NCBI GenBank assembly: GCA_964546285.1
Contig: CAZJJK010000024.1
Location: forward strand, 1 to 33,009
Direction of reading: 5' to 3'
Source of the DNA: CAZJJK01 sp964546285
GTDB taxonomy: Bacteria; Spirochaetota; Spirochaetia; Treponematales; Breznakiellaceae
Length of the DNA stretch: 33,009 nucleotides
Shown in pieces: positions 1 through 6,814 of this stretch. The translations under genes were made by a program, and so were the position numbers. A model generated the notes under the pieces. That model did no database searches. It was not told the origin of the DNA and saw only the letters and a list, made by a program, of their open reading frames with translations. Numbering within the stretch: the first letter of the stretch is position 1; every line of letters starts with the position of its first letter.

Positions 1-156
1 GCGGGGAATGAGACCTCTGGACTTGGTGGGGTAAGAGCCGAAGCGGCGAAACCAGAGTGAATTCGAGGCGATTGCGCGCTGGTGGTAGGCGCAGGCGGGG
101 TTGGGACAGAACTCGGGACTATCGATGGTGACGAGGCGGGAGGCGGGTTGAGCCAT
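1..156 (-). CDS. IS transposase, N-terminal fragment (cut by window edge)
   Basis: The minus strand opens at an ATG at 156-154 preceded by a GGAGGT ribosome site, and reads 52 codons to the window edge without a stop. The peptide starts MAQPASRLVTIDSPEFCPNP and contains a C-x4-C-x2-H pattern (FCPNPACAYH) followed by an aromatic and basic stretch (WFRRFGSYPTKSRG). A small zinc-finger start of this kind is common in IS1-like and related transposases that copy DNA-binding domains from each other. The inverted repeat at 255-273 lies where an IS end should be. The catalytic part is outside the window, so the family cannot be assigned. The G+C-rich codons differ from the adjoining transporter genes. 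Confidence 0.6.
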   Translation of the reverse strand, partial: MAQPASRLVTIDSPEFCPNPACAYHQRAIASNSLWFRRFGSYPTKSRGLIPR

Positions 157-254
157 GGTAAACCTCCGTTGGAAATGGAATAGGGTCCATATACCGGTAC
201 GGGGGAAAGAAGTGTCCCGCTTGTGTTTTGGGAAAAGTTTGTAAAAAATATTTT

Positions 255-273
255 CAACAGAATTGGCAGCAGT
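255..273 (+). repeat. 19-bp IS-type terminal inverted repeat, copy 1
   Basis: The sequence CAACAGAATTGGCAGCAGT matches the family consensus CAACARAATTGGYAGCAGT found five times in the window. It marks the boundary between the left IS fragment and the spacer before the transporter operon. Confidence 0.75.
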
Positions 274-402
274 TAATAAAGATTACTTTGGTTTTTCGTT
301 TTCTAGGTCGTTTTTTGATTAATCCTCCTTAATAAAGTCTGAAATATCCAACAAGCCGCCGTTAAATTATCAGGATTCGGTTCTAAGCTGATAGAGGTTA
401 AG

Positions 403-419
403 AACGGCTTTACGCCGTT
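403..419 (+). promoter_or_regulatory. Small hairpin in the leader of the transporter operon
   Basis: AACGGC and GCCGTT flank a five-base loop and end seven bases before the GGAGGG ribosome site of the first permease gene. It could be an mRNA-stability or translation-control element. It has no T tract, so it is not a normal terminator. The rest of the 274-437 spacer is A+T-rich, and I see no convincing -35/-10 pair in it. Confidence 0.35.
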
Positions 420-437
420 GTGCTTGGAGGGTCCTGT

Positions 438-1376
438 ATGCCGCGATTGGCGAAAGCGATAACCACTCCTAAGAGCGCTTTAGCGCGGAGTATATATCGT
501 CATAAAGCGCTCTATTTTCTTGTTCTTCCCTCACTCGTTTACTACGCGATTTTCAAATATTTACCCCTATGGAACGCTCAAATAGCTTTCCGCGATTTCA
601 TGCCATTGGATGGCGTTGTGGGTAGCGCTTGGATATGGTTCGATAACTTCAAGGTGTTTTTCAATTCTTTCTATTTTAGTGAGCTTATTCGCAATACTTT
701 GTTTTATAGCTTCACTAAATTGATTACCGGCGTTCCCATGGCCATTATCCTAGCTTTAGCGATCTTTGAGTCTAAGCTTCGGCATTTCCGAAAGCTTGTT
801 CAGACCATGACCTATCTGCCCCATTTTTTGTCTTGGGTTATTATGTATGGTTTACTGTTAATGTTGTTGTCTCCTGGCGATGGTCTTTTCAACGATATCA
901 TTGTCCTATTTGGCGGAGACCCCGTCGCCTTTATGAGCAATCCTAAGACCTTTCCGGCTGTTGTGATACTTTCTGATGTTTGGAAAGAGATGGGCTGGAG
1001 CGCCATAATCTTCTTAGCGGCCTTATTGGCTATAGATCCAAACCTGTTTGAAGCCGCTGATATGGAAGGCGCGAATGCCCTAAAAAAAATCTGGTATATC
1101 ACTTTGCCCAGTATTTTGGACGTCATTGTCGTTGTTGTTTTACTGAGGCTAGGTAATATCCTGGACGCCGGTTTTACGCAAATTTTTATTCTGTATTCTT
1201 ACCCGGTCTACGATGTCGCCGACATCATAGATACCTGGGTATATCGATCAGGAATATTGGATTTCCAGTTTGGTTTAGCGACGGCGGTCGGCTTATTTAA
1301 GGGCGTCATCGGCATGACCCTTCTGGTGATCTGCAATCGCGTTATCCGGAGAATTTCCGGGTCCAGCCTTTACTGA
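438..1376 (+). CDS. ABC sugar transporter permease, LplB/YteP type
   Basis: This is an inner-membrane permease subunit of an oligosaccharide importer of the carbohydrate-uptake type. The 312-residue product has several hydrophobic segments and the cytoplasmic EAA loop that contacts the ATPase (EAADMEGA at about residues 205-212, followed by a conserved LP). The ATG at 438 is preferred over the in-frame GTG at 420 because GGAGGG lies six bases upstream. The second permease follows after 10 bases and the binding protein after that. This gene set resembles the YteP-YtcP-YtcQ transporter that brings rhamnogalacturonan oligomers into Bacillus. The adjoining GH105, methylesterase and Kdu genes support a pectin-derived substrate, but this is inference from context. 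Confidence 0.88.
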   Translation: MPRLAKAITTPKSALARSIYRHKALYFLVLPSLVYYAIFKYLPLWNAQIAFRDFMPLDGVVGSAWIWFDNFKVFFNSFYFSELIRNTLFYSFTKLITGVPMAIILALAIFESKLRHFRKLVQTMTYLPHFLSWVIMYGLLLMLLSPGDGLFNDIIVLFGGDPVAFMSNPKTFPAVVILSDVWKEMGWSAIIFLAALLAIDPNLFEAADMEGANALKKIWYITLPSILDVIVVVVLLRLGNILDAGFTQIFILYSYPVYDVADIIDTWVYRSGILDFQFGLATAVGLFKGVIGMTLLVICNRVIRRISGSSLY

Positions 1377-1386
1377 GGAGAGCCGC

Positions 1387-2268
1387 GTGCGTCGCGTACA
1401 GCATACCGCTTTTGATAGAATCTATCAGATCTTCGTTGAAGTTTTTCTGATCATTGTTTTTATTATCGTTACCCTGCCTCTATACCGGATCATCATCCAA
1501 TCGCTTGAGCCTATCGATTTTGCCGGTAATAACTTAGAAAGCCTATTGTTGCCGCCTAATCGCTGGAGTTTCGCGGCCTATAAAACCATGCTCGGGCACT
1601 CCTCTTTTATCAACGCTTTTAAAAATAGCGTGCTAATTCTAATTGGCGGTGTTAGTACGGCTTTGTTTTTAACCATTCCTTTAGCGTATGTCTTGGCTTC
1701 GCGTTCTCTACCTGGGCGTAGAATCCTGTCTACTTTCATTTTGATTCCCTTTCTTTTTAATCCAGGTTTAGTCCCTACCTATTTAGTGGTTGTTGGTCTG
1801 GGATTAACCGATAAGCTGTTCGCTGTGTTTTTACCAGGCGCGATATCCGTTTATAACACCTTTGTTATGAAGAGCTTTTTCCAAGGAATCCCTGAGGAAT
1901 TACGTGAATCCGCCAGGATAGACGGAGCCAGTGAAATGTCCGTCTTGCTCAAAATCATTATGCCCCTGTCCAAGCCGATACTGCTCACGGTCGGTCTTTT
2001 CTACGGGGTTACCTTCTGGAACGATTTTTTCCATCCACTTCTGTATTTAAACAGGTCTTCTCTGGCGCCATTGCCTATCCTGTTGCGAAACATTCTACTG
2101 GCCGCGAGCGTGAATGAATATGTGGAAGCGAACGCCTTCAGCGAGGCCTCCATCCTATCCATCAAAGCCGCCAGCGTGATCTTAACTTCGTTGCCAATGG
2201 TTATCGCTTATCCGTTTATTCAAAAATATTTCACAAAGGGGACCCTGCTGGGCAGCGTCAAAGGATGA
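1387..2268 (+). CDS. ABC sugar transporter permease, YtcP/LplC type
   Basis: This is the second membrane subunit of the importer, with 293 residues, about six hydrophobic segments and the EAA-type loop ESARIDGAS beginning near residue 174. It starts with GTG, and its ribosome site (GAGGAG) overlaps the stop of the first permease, so the two are probably translationally coupled. The binding protein gene begins 47 bases downstream. No ATP-binding subunit is encoded nearby. In Bacillus and other relatives, permeases of this family use a shared ATPase of the MsmX type encoded elsewhere, and that is the likely case here. Confidence 0.88.
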   Translation: MRRVQHTAFDRIYQIFVEVFLIIVFIIVTLPLYRIIIQSLEPIDFAGNNLESLLLPPNRWSFAAYKTMLGHSSFINAFKNSVLILIGGVSTALFLTIPLAYVLASRSLPGRRILSTFILIPFLFNPGLVPTYLVVVGLGLTDKLFAVFLPGAISVYNTFVMKSFFQGIPEELRESARIDGASEMSVLLKIIMPLSKPILLTVGLFYGVTFWNDFFHPLLYLNRSSLAPLPILLRNILLAASVNEYVEANAFSEASILSIKAASVILTSLPMVIAYPFIQKYFTKGTLLGSVKG

Positions 2269-2315
2269 CGAGGTCCGGTATTAATCCGTAATCCAATTCC
2301 TGTAAGGAGGGAATC

Positions 2316-3872
2316 ATGGTAAGAAAGATCGTAGCTATCCTCATTGTAAGCCTGGTGGCGGCTGGTGTCGTATTGGCCGAAGGCCAAGTCGAAAGCGCCG
2401 CTAAGGCGGAAAGTCCCGTGATCATTGAAATGTGGTTAGGGAAAGCGGTATCCGAGGCGGCTGATCCGCCGGCGGATTGGGAACTTTATAAGATCGCTAA
2501 AGAAAAATTCAATATCGATCTTAGAATTTCTTTTTTACCGTCCAACACCAACGACCAGGACACCAAGATCAATACCGCGGCCGCGGCTAATCAACTGCCT
2601 GATTTTATGCAGATTAACCGTGAGCCTTGGATGAAGCTAGTTCAGATGGGTATGATCGGTAAGACCGATTCCATGATGAGCTATATGCCGACGCGCGTAT
2701 CGCAGTTCTTGGATGAACCTATCAAGAAGACCGTCGTTTCCTATAAAGGCGCCATGTATGGGCTGCCCACCCCTGGCGCTATGCCCAGGACGGAAGGTTT
2801 GGTTATTCGGAAAGACTGGCTTGATAAACTTGGCCTCGCTGTCCCAACGACCTTAGATGAACTCCTTGCGGTCGCTAAGGCTTTTACTGAAAAAGATCCG
2901 GATGGAAACGGAAAAAAAGATACGTATGGAATTGGCGGCTATGTCGATCCGACCACTCCCCAACTTGGCTTAGGCCCGCGCTTTGACTGGATTTTTGGCG
3001 CTTATGGCGCCGCCGGGACCTGGGACCTTCGCGCCGACAGCTTTGGCCTCAATGTCCGTGATTCCGATTATCCTAAGGGCTTGGAATATATGAATAAAAT
3101 AGTCGCCGCTGGCGCTATTGATCCAGACTGGCCAAACCTGAAAAAGGATGAATTCCGCGCTCGTTGGAAACAAGGCCGTTTTGGCATCATGTGGGAGCAG
3201 TTTGCCGCGCTTGCCGCTGTCGGCAACTACGCTCCTTTTGATAAGAATTTCCCGGATGGCCAATGGATCGCCATTGACCCACCTAAGGGGCCTAGCGGTT
3301 TTAGCTCGAATGGTATAGATGTGGCCAATTTCCGTATCTACGCGGTTTCAGCCAAAGCCGAGAAGGAAGGCAAGCTGCAAAAACTCGCCGAGCTTTTAGA
3401 GTGGATGTCCGTGGAAGGATATTATCTAATTGGCTGGGGTAAGGAAGGGGTGAACTATGTCCTAAAGGATGGCGTCCCCTCTGACGATCCGTCTATCGCC
3501 AAAGAAAATAAGTATTCCAGCGCGCCAGTTACCCAGATGCGTAATTTAGTGTTCTATAATTCTGACATAGAGATCAGAGCGCGGTACCCCTACTATACGA
3601 CAGCTAACGGCAGAACCCAAGGCCCAATCCAATTCTGGGAGGCTTTCAAGAAAACAGCGTACACACCATGTTGGGGCGCTGGTTTGATTGATCCCGCTAA
3701 AAACGCCGCGGATTTAACTCGTTATTATAATGAGAATATTGTCAAATTCGCGATGGGACAGCAAGCGCTGAGCCAGTGGCAGGGCTTCCTTGATGGTCTG
3801 GATAAGCTAGGCGCTAAGGATTGGGAAGCCGCGGCTAAAACAAAACTCAAAGATCTTGACATGTTACTGTAG
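2316..3872 (+). CDS. Extracellular sugar-binding protein, LplA/YtcQ type
   Basis: This is the solute-binding component of the importer. The 518-residue product begins with a signal peptide (MVRKIVAILIVSLVAAGVVL, then AEGQVES) and continues as a large periplasmic protein with a calcium-loop-like segment (DPDGNGKKDTYG), typical of LplA/YtcQ proteins. No lipobox cysteine is visible, so it appears to be cleaved by ordinary signal peptidase and free in the periplasm, or held there by the transporter. AAGGAGGG lies just ahead of the ATG. A hairpin terminator follows at 3892, so the transporter genes form one unit and this abundant component ends it. Substrate assignment to pectin oligomers rests on the neighbours. 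Confidence 0.88.
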   Translation: MVRKIVAILIVSLVAAGVVLAEGQVESAAKAESPVIIEMWLGKAVSEAADPPADWELYKIAKEKFNIDLRISFLPSNTNDQDTKINTAAAANQLPDFMQINREPWMKLVQMGMIGKTDSMMSYMPTRVSQFLDEPIKKTVVSYKGAMYGLPTPGAMPRTEGLVIRKDWLDKLGLAVPTTLDELLAVAKAFTEKDPDGNGKKDTYGIGGYVDPTTPQLGLGPRFDWIFGAYGAAGTWDLRADSFGLNVRDSDYPKGLEYMNKIVAAGAIDPDWPNLKKDEFRARWKQGRFGIMWEQFAALAAVGNYAPFDKNFPDGQWIAIDPPKGPSGFSSNGIDVANFRIYAVSAKAEKEGKLQKLAELLEWMSVEGYYLIGWGKEGVNYVLKDGVPSDDPSIAKENKYSSAPVTQMRNLVFYNSDIEIRARYPYYTTANGRTQGPIQFWEAFKKTAYTPCWGAGLIDPAKNAADLTRYYNENIVKFAMGQQALSQWQGFLDGLDKLGAKDWEAAAKTKLKDLDMLL

Positions 3873-3891
3873 CTAAAGGCTTTAGCTTAAT

Positions 3892-3925
3892 AGGCCGATT
3901 CCCTATGGGGGTCGGCCTGTCTTTC
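3892..3925 (+). terminator. Intrinsic terminator after the binding protein gene
   Basis: AGGCCGA and TCGGCCT form a stem around a 13-base loop, followed by a T-rich run. A smaller stem (AGCTAAA/TTTAGCT) overlaps the stop codon at 3871-3887 just before it. Confidence 0.7.
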
Positions 3926-3980
3926 TTACGGCCTCCCCGGCTGGTTTCTTGGCGGAGCGCCGTTTTATAAGGGTGAAACT

Positions 3981-5114
3981 GTGCGACCAAAGGCAGAAAG
4001 CACGCTTGATAACGGCTTTAGAGCCGTTCAAGCTGTCGTAGAGCGTTACATGCCGGGTTCTCTGGCCTGGAATTACGAAACTGGACTCATCCTGCTTTCC
4101 GTGCTTAGGATGGCGGCTTTTCGTGATGATATGGTTTTGGATGCTTATGTCAGGGCTCACGCTGAAGCTCTTATAAAGCCGGACGGCTCTATCCTCGCTT
4201 ATAGGAAAGATGAATATAATTTGGACCAGATCAATGGCGGAAGACTCTTGTTGGAGCTTGCTAGCCGTAATATTGATACGCGATACGCCAAGGCGGTCGC
4301 GGCTTTACGGGACCAGCTGGCAAAACAGCCGCGAACGGCTTCTGGCGGCTTTTGGCATAAGAAGATTTATCCATATCAAATATGGCTGGACGGCTTATAT
4401 ATGCAGGCGCCTTTTTCTGTCCGTTATGGTTTGGAATACAACGATCCTGAACTGGTAGATGACGCGTGCGAGCAATTGGTTTTAGCCGCTGAAAAAACCA
4501 GGGACCCCGCGACAGGTCTTCTTCGCCACGCCTGGGACGAAAGCCGAAAGCAACTCTGGGCCGATCCGGCAAGCGGCCGTTCTCCCCATGTTTGGGGCCG
4601 CGCTGTCGGTTGGTACTGTATGGCTCTAATTGACGTATTGGAACTGCTTCCTCAGAATTTTACTAAACGGGCGGGCCTAGCGTCTTTGTTTATTGAAATC
4701 ATTAACGCTGTCATAGCTCATCGTGATGATGAAACTAAGCTTTGGTTTCAGATTCTAGACCAGACTGATAGGCCGGGCAATTATCCGGAAAGCTCCGCTT
4801 CAGCCATGTTCTGTTATGCTTTGGCGAAGGCTGTTAGTCTTCATCTCTTGCCAGCCGCGTCCTTCTCGGATATGGCTATGGAATCGTTTTTAGCCATAAT
4901 TGAGCGGTATTGCACGTCTGGTGAGAAGAGCGGCTTTAGTTTGGGCGGAATTTGCAAGGTGGCCGGTTTAGGCGGTAATCCATATCGCGATGGCTCTTTT
5001 TCCTATTACATAAGCGAACCCGTTGTTTCCGATGATTTTAAGGGGCTTGGTCCCTTTATTATGGCGGCCGTGGAGTTGACGGGTCTTAGCCGCTCAAGCG
5101 GCTCTTATGGCTAG
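3981..5114 (+). CDS. Unsaturated rhamnogalacturonyl/uronyl hydrolase, GH105
   Basis: The enzyme removes the terminal 4,5-unsaturated uronic acid left on pectin fragments by lyases, using the vinyl-ether hydration mechanism of YteR/YesR. The 377-residue product has the family landmarks. These are the IWLDGLYMQAPF segment with the catalytic aspartate at about residue 137, the HVWGRAVGWY segment near residue 210, and the alternating helices of an (alpha/alpha)6 barrel. There is no signal peptide, so it acts in the cytoplasm after import. The start is GTG with a modest AAGGGTG site. The last eight bases overlap the methylesterase gene, which implies coupled translation. Confidence 0.88.
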   Translation: MRPKAESTLDNGFRAVQAVVERYMPGSLAWNYETGLILLSVLRMAAFRDDMVLDAYVRAHAEALIKPDGSILAYRKDEYNLDQINGGRLLLELASRNIDTRYAKAVAALRDQLAKQPRTASGGFWHKKIYPYQIWLDGLYMQAPFSVRYGLEYNDPELVDDACEQLVLAAEKTRDPATGLLRHAWDESRKQLWADPASGRSPHVWGRAVGWYCMALIDVLELLPQNFTKRAGLASLFIEIINAVIAHRDDETKLWFQILDQTDRPGNYPESSASAMFCYALAKAVSLHLLPAASFSDMAMESFLAIIERYCTSGEKSGFSLGGICKVAGLGGNPYRDGSFSYYISEPVVSDDFKGLGPFIMAAVELTGLSRSSGSYG

Positions 5115-6117
5115 CTTAAGCGTCGCTTCACATGTACTCGGTGCGTATAAAACCATCGGCTCCGCTTTAAAAGCGGCTAAACCTGGGGATATCATAGCGA
5201 TAGCACCTGGTGAGTACCGAGAAAAATTACATATTACAATACCGCGTCTTACCCTTTCCGGCGCTGGCCTTGGCCTAACCCGTATAGTCTGGAATGATTC
5301 CGCCCAGAAGCTCCTACCTAACGGCGAAGCCATGGGAACCTTCAATTCTTACACTGTTTATGTAGGCGCCCGCGGAGTCTGCCTGTCCAATCTCACTATC
5401 GATAATGACGCCGGCCCTGGCTGTCTTGCCGGTCAAGCTATCGCTCTCTATGCCGATTCCGATATGTGCCGTTTTGAGAGTTGCCGTATTCGCTCGTATC
5501 AGGACAGCCTTTGTACAGGACCTCTGCCAAAAAACCCAATACCAAAAGGGATTAATCTTATTATCCCAGTAGCCGGATTAGGCGATGATAAGCCGCTCTT
5601 GCCTTTTCGCCAGCTATATCGAGACTGTGAGCTTGAAGGCGACGTGGATTTTATCTTTGGTTCAGCCGCCGCCGTATTTGATCGTTGCCTTGTCCGTACC
5701 CTGCTTCGGCCAGGGAAAGAAAGCTATATCGCGGCGCCTTCTACCTATCCGGGGGAAAACGCCGGGTTTTTATTTTATCGTTGCGCGCTGGTTTCCTCTC
5801 CCACGCCGAAGGATGCTCTCGCTCTGTATAACGAATCTAGAGGTTCTAAAAATAATACTATAAGAGGAAACTATTTAGGGCGTCCCTGGCGGACTAGTGG
5901 GCGCTGTGTCTATATCGACTGCGAAATAGGCGCTCATATCGATCCCGAAGGCTGGCACGATTGGAACAAACCAGAAGCGCGCTACGCCGGATTTTTCGGG
6001 GAATATGGCAATACCGGCGTCGGCGCCGCTTTAGCGGCGCGGCCAAACTGGGTACATCGTCTCGGCGCGGCGGAGGCGGCGAAGCTTGTTGAGGACGCTC
6101 TTACCGCGCCCTTTTAG
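5107..6117 (+). CDS. Pectin methylesterase (CE8), probably cytoplasmic
   Basis: The enzyme hydrolyses methyl esters on galacturonate residues. The 336-residue product shows the CE8 motifs in order: APGEYREKL near the N-terminus, QDSL with the acid/base aspartate, GDVDFIFG with the nucleophilic aspartate, and YLGRPWR with the substrate-binding Arg and Trp. The segment between QDSL and DVDFIFG is about 25 residues longer than in plant-type enzymes. There is no signal peptide or lipobox, so the protein probably works inside the cell on imported methylated oligomers, unlike most secreted CE8 enzymes. It starts inside the end of the GH105 gene. Its last 17 bases overlap the convergent DUF3795 gene. 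Confidence 0.88.
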   Translation: MASLSVASHVLGAYKTIGSALKAAKPGDIIAIAPGEYREKLHITIPRLTLSGAGLGLTRIVWNDSAQKLLPNGEAMGTFNSYTVYVGARGVCLSNLTIDNDAGPGCLAGQAIALYADSDMCRFESCRIRSYQDSLCTGPLPKNPIPKGINLIIPVAGLGDDKPLLPFRQLYRDCELEGDVDFIFGSAAAVFDRCLVRTLLRPGKESYIAAPSTYPGENAGFLFYRCALVSSPTPKDALALYNESRGSKNNTIRGNYLGRPWRTSGRCVYIDCEIGAHIDPEGWHDWNKPEARYAGFFGEYGNTGVGAALAARPNWVHRLGAAEAAKLVEDALTAPF

Positions 6118-6451
6118 CGCGGTATTCCTCAAGATTCACTTTAGCTGGCGGAACGGCTTTTAAGAAGGGGCCAATAATCGCGCAGTCCTCGTAAGCCGCG
6201 CAGGCGCCGCAGTTGTCCACCCCACGCTTAAGGCCGCAAAGACGCATCTCGCATTCCAAGCAGTGCCCAAACTTTACCCCTTCCGCTTGGCAGCCTGAAC
6301 AATGGATCAGGTCCGGGGTAAAGGCGTAATTATATTCTTTTGACCACTTGGCCGCCGTCTCGGCTCGTAAAGCTTCATTGTTTGTCATGGTGGCTTTGTA
6401 CGCGTCGCATTGGGCGCAATCCAAACCGCAAAACGCTATCATTTTGTCCAT
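6101..6451 (-). CDS. Cysteine-rich DUF3795 protein
   Basis: This small protein of 116 residues has eleven cysteines. The pattern is FCGLDCAQC at the start, then paired CxxC-like sets (HCSGC, HCLEC, NCGAC) and a final DC, matching the DUF3795 family. The cysteines probably bind zinc or an iron-sulfur cluster, but the function of the family is not established. The start is the ATG of MDKM, since GGGAGG lies six bases upstream; an in-frame ATG eight codons earlier has no site. A good promoter lies at 6479-6506. The gene ends inside the 3' end of the methylesterase gene, a convergent overlap with no terminator visible between them. Confidence 0.75.
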   Translation of the reverse strand: MDKMIAFCGLDCAQCDAYKATMTNNEALRAETAAKWSKEYNYAFTPDLIHCSGCQAEGVKFGHCLECEMRLCGLKRGVDNCGACAAYEDCAIIGPFLKAVPPAKVNLEEYRAKRAR

Positions 6452-6478
6452 AAGAAGCCTCCCTTTAATCACCATCGT

Positions 6479-6506
6479 ATTGTATCAGCTTTTTGACGCT
6501 TGTAAA
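6479..6506 (-). promoter_or_regulatory. Sigma-70-like promoter for the DUF3795 gene
   Basis: Read on the minus strand, TTTACA and TACAAT are separated by 16 bases. The predicted start of transcription lies about 20 bases ahead of the ATG at 6451. Confidence 0.55.
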
Positions 6507-6665
6507 GTAAAAGCTTAACATATGTACAGTATATTGATGTCGCGGTGTCAAAGCTGGGGGCAAAGAAATAAAGCTTATCAGCTAGGGCTAAGCGGAAAAA
6601 GGTTAATGATCGATACATAAAAAAAAATTTATAGATTTTATAGCTATCAAATGAATTCTATAGTA

Positions 6666-6693
6666 ATATATCGATATATAGTAATGGTATAAT
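6666..6693 (+). promoter_or_regulatory. Extended -10 promoter with adjacent 14-bp palindrome
   Basis: A perfect TATAAT at 6688-6693, preceded by TG at the extended -10 position, lies 122 bases ahead of the flavoprotein gene. No -35 consensus is present. In its place is the palindrome ATATATCGATATAT at 6666-6679, a candidate operator. The remaining 6507-6665 spacer is A+T-rich and shows nothing else I can name. Confidence 0.5.
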
Positions 6694-6721
6694 ATTGCGA
6701 GTCGGTGAGGCTGAGCGCCGC

Positions 6722-6743
6722 TTCAAAAAAGCGTTTTTTTGAA
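6722..6743 (+). promoter_or_regulatory. A/T stem-loop in the 5' leader of the flavoprotein gene
   Basis: TTCAAAAAA, a GCG loop and TTTTTTTGAA form a stem between the promoter and the ribosome site. A weak leader terminator or an mRNA-stability element are both possible. Confidence 0.35.
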
Positions 6744-6814
6744 ACCGCTTTTCAGGTTATCTTTCAGGCACCTTGAGAGCGATTATGTACGATATGAATC
6801 AACAGGAGGTCTTT

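Larger units (their letters stand above)
1..274 (-). mobile_element. Upstream end of an insertion sequence
   Basis: This covers the transposase start, about 100 bp of leader and the inverted repeat at 255-273. The same repeat, in the opposite orientation, lies next to a transposase 3' end at 32683-32701. That placement, at both outer edges and both times next to transposase coding sequence, supports reading it as the terminal inverted repeat of the element. The target duplication cannot be checked because only one end of each copy is present. Confidence 0.55.

Noticed and set aside
3903..4160. Minus-strand frame overlapping the GH105 start
   Set aside because: It has no recognised motif and no ribosome site, and it is antisense to a clear glycosidase gene.
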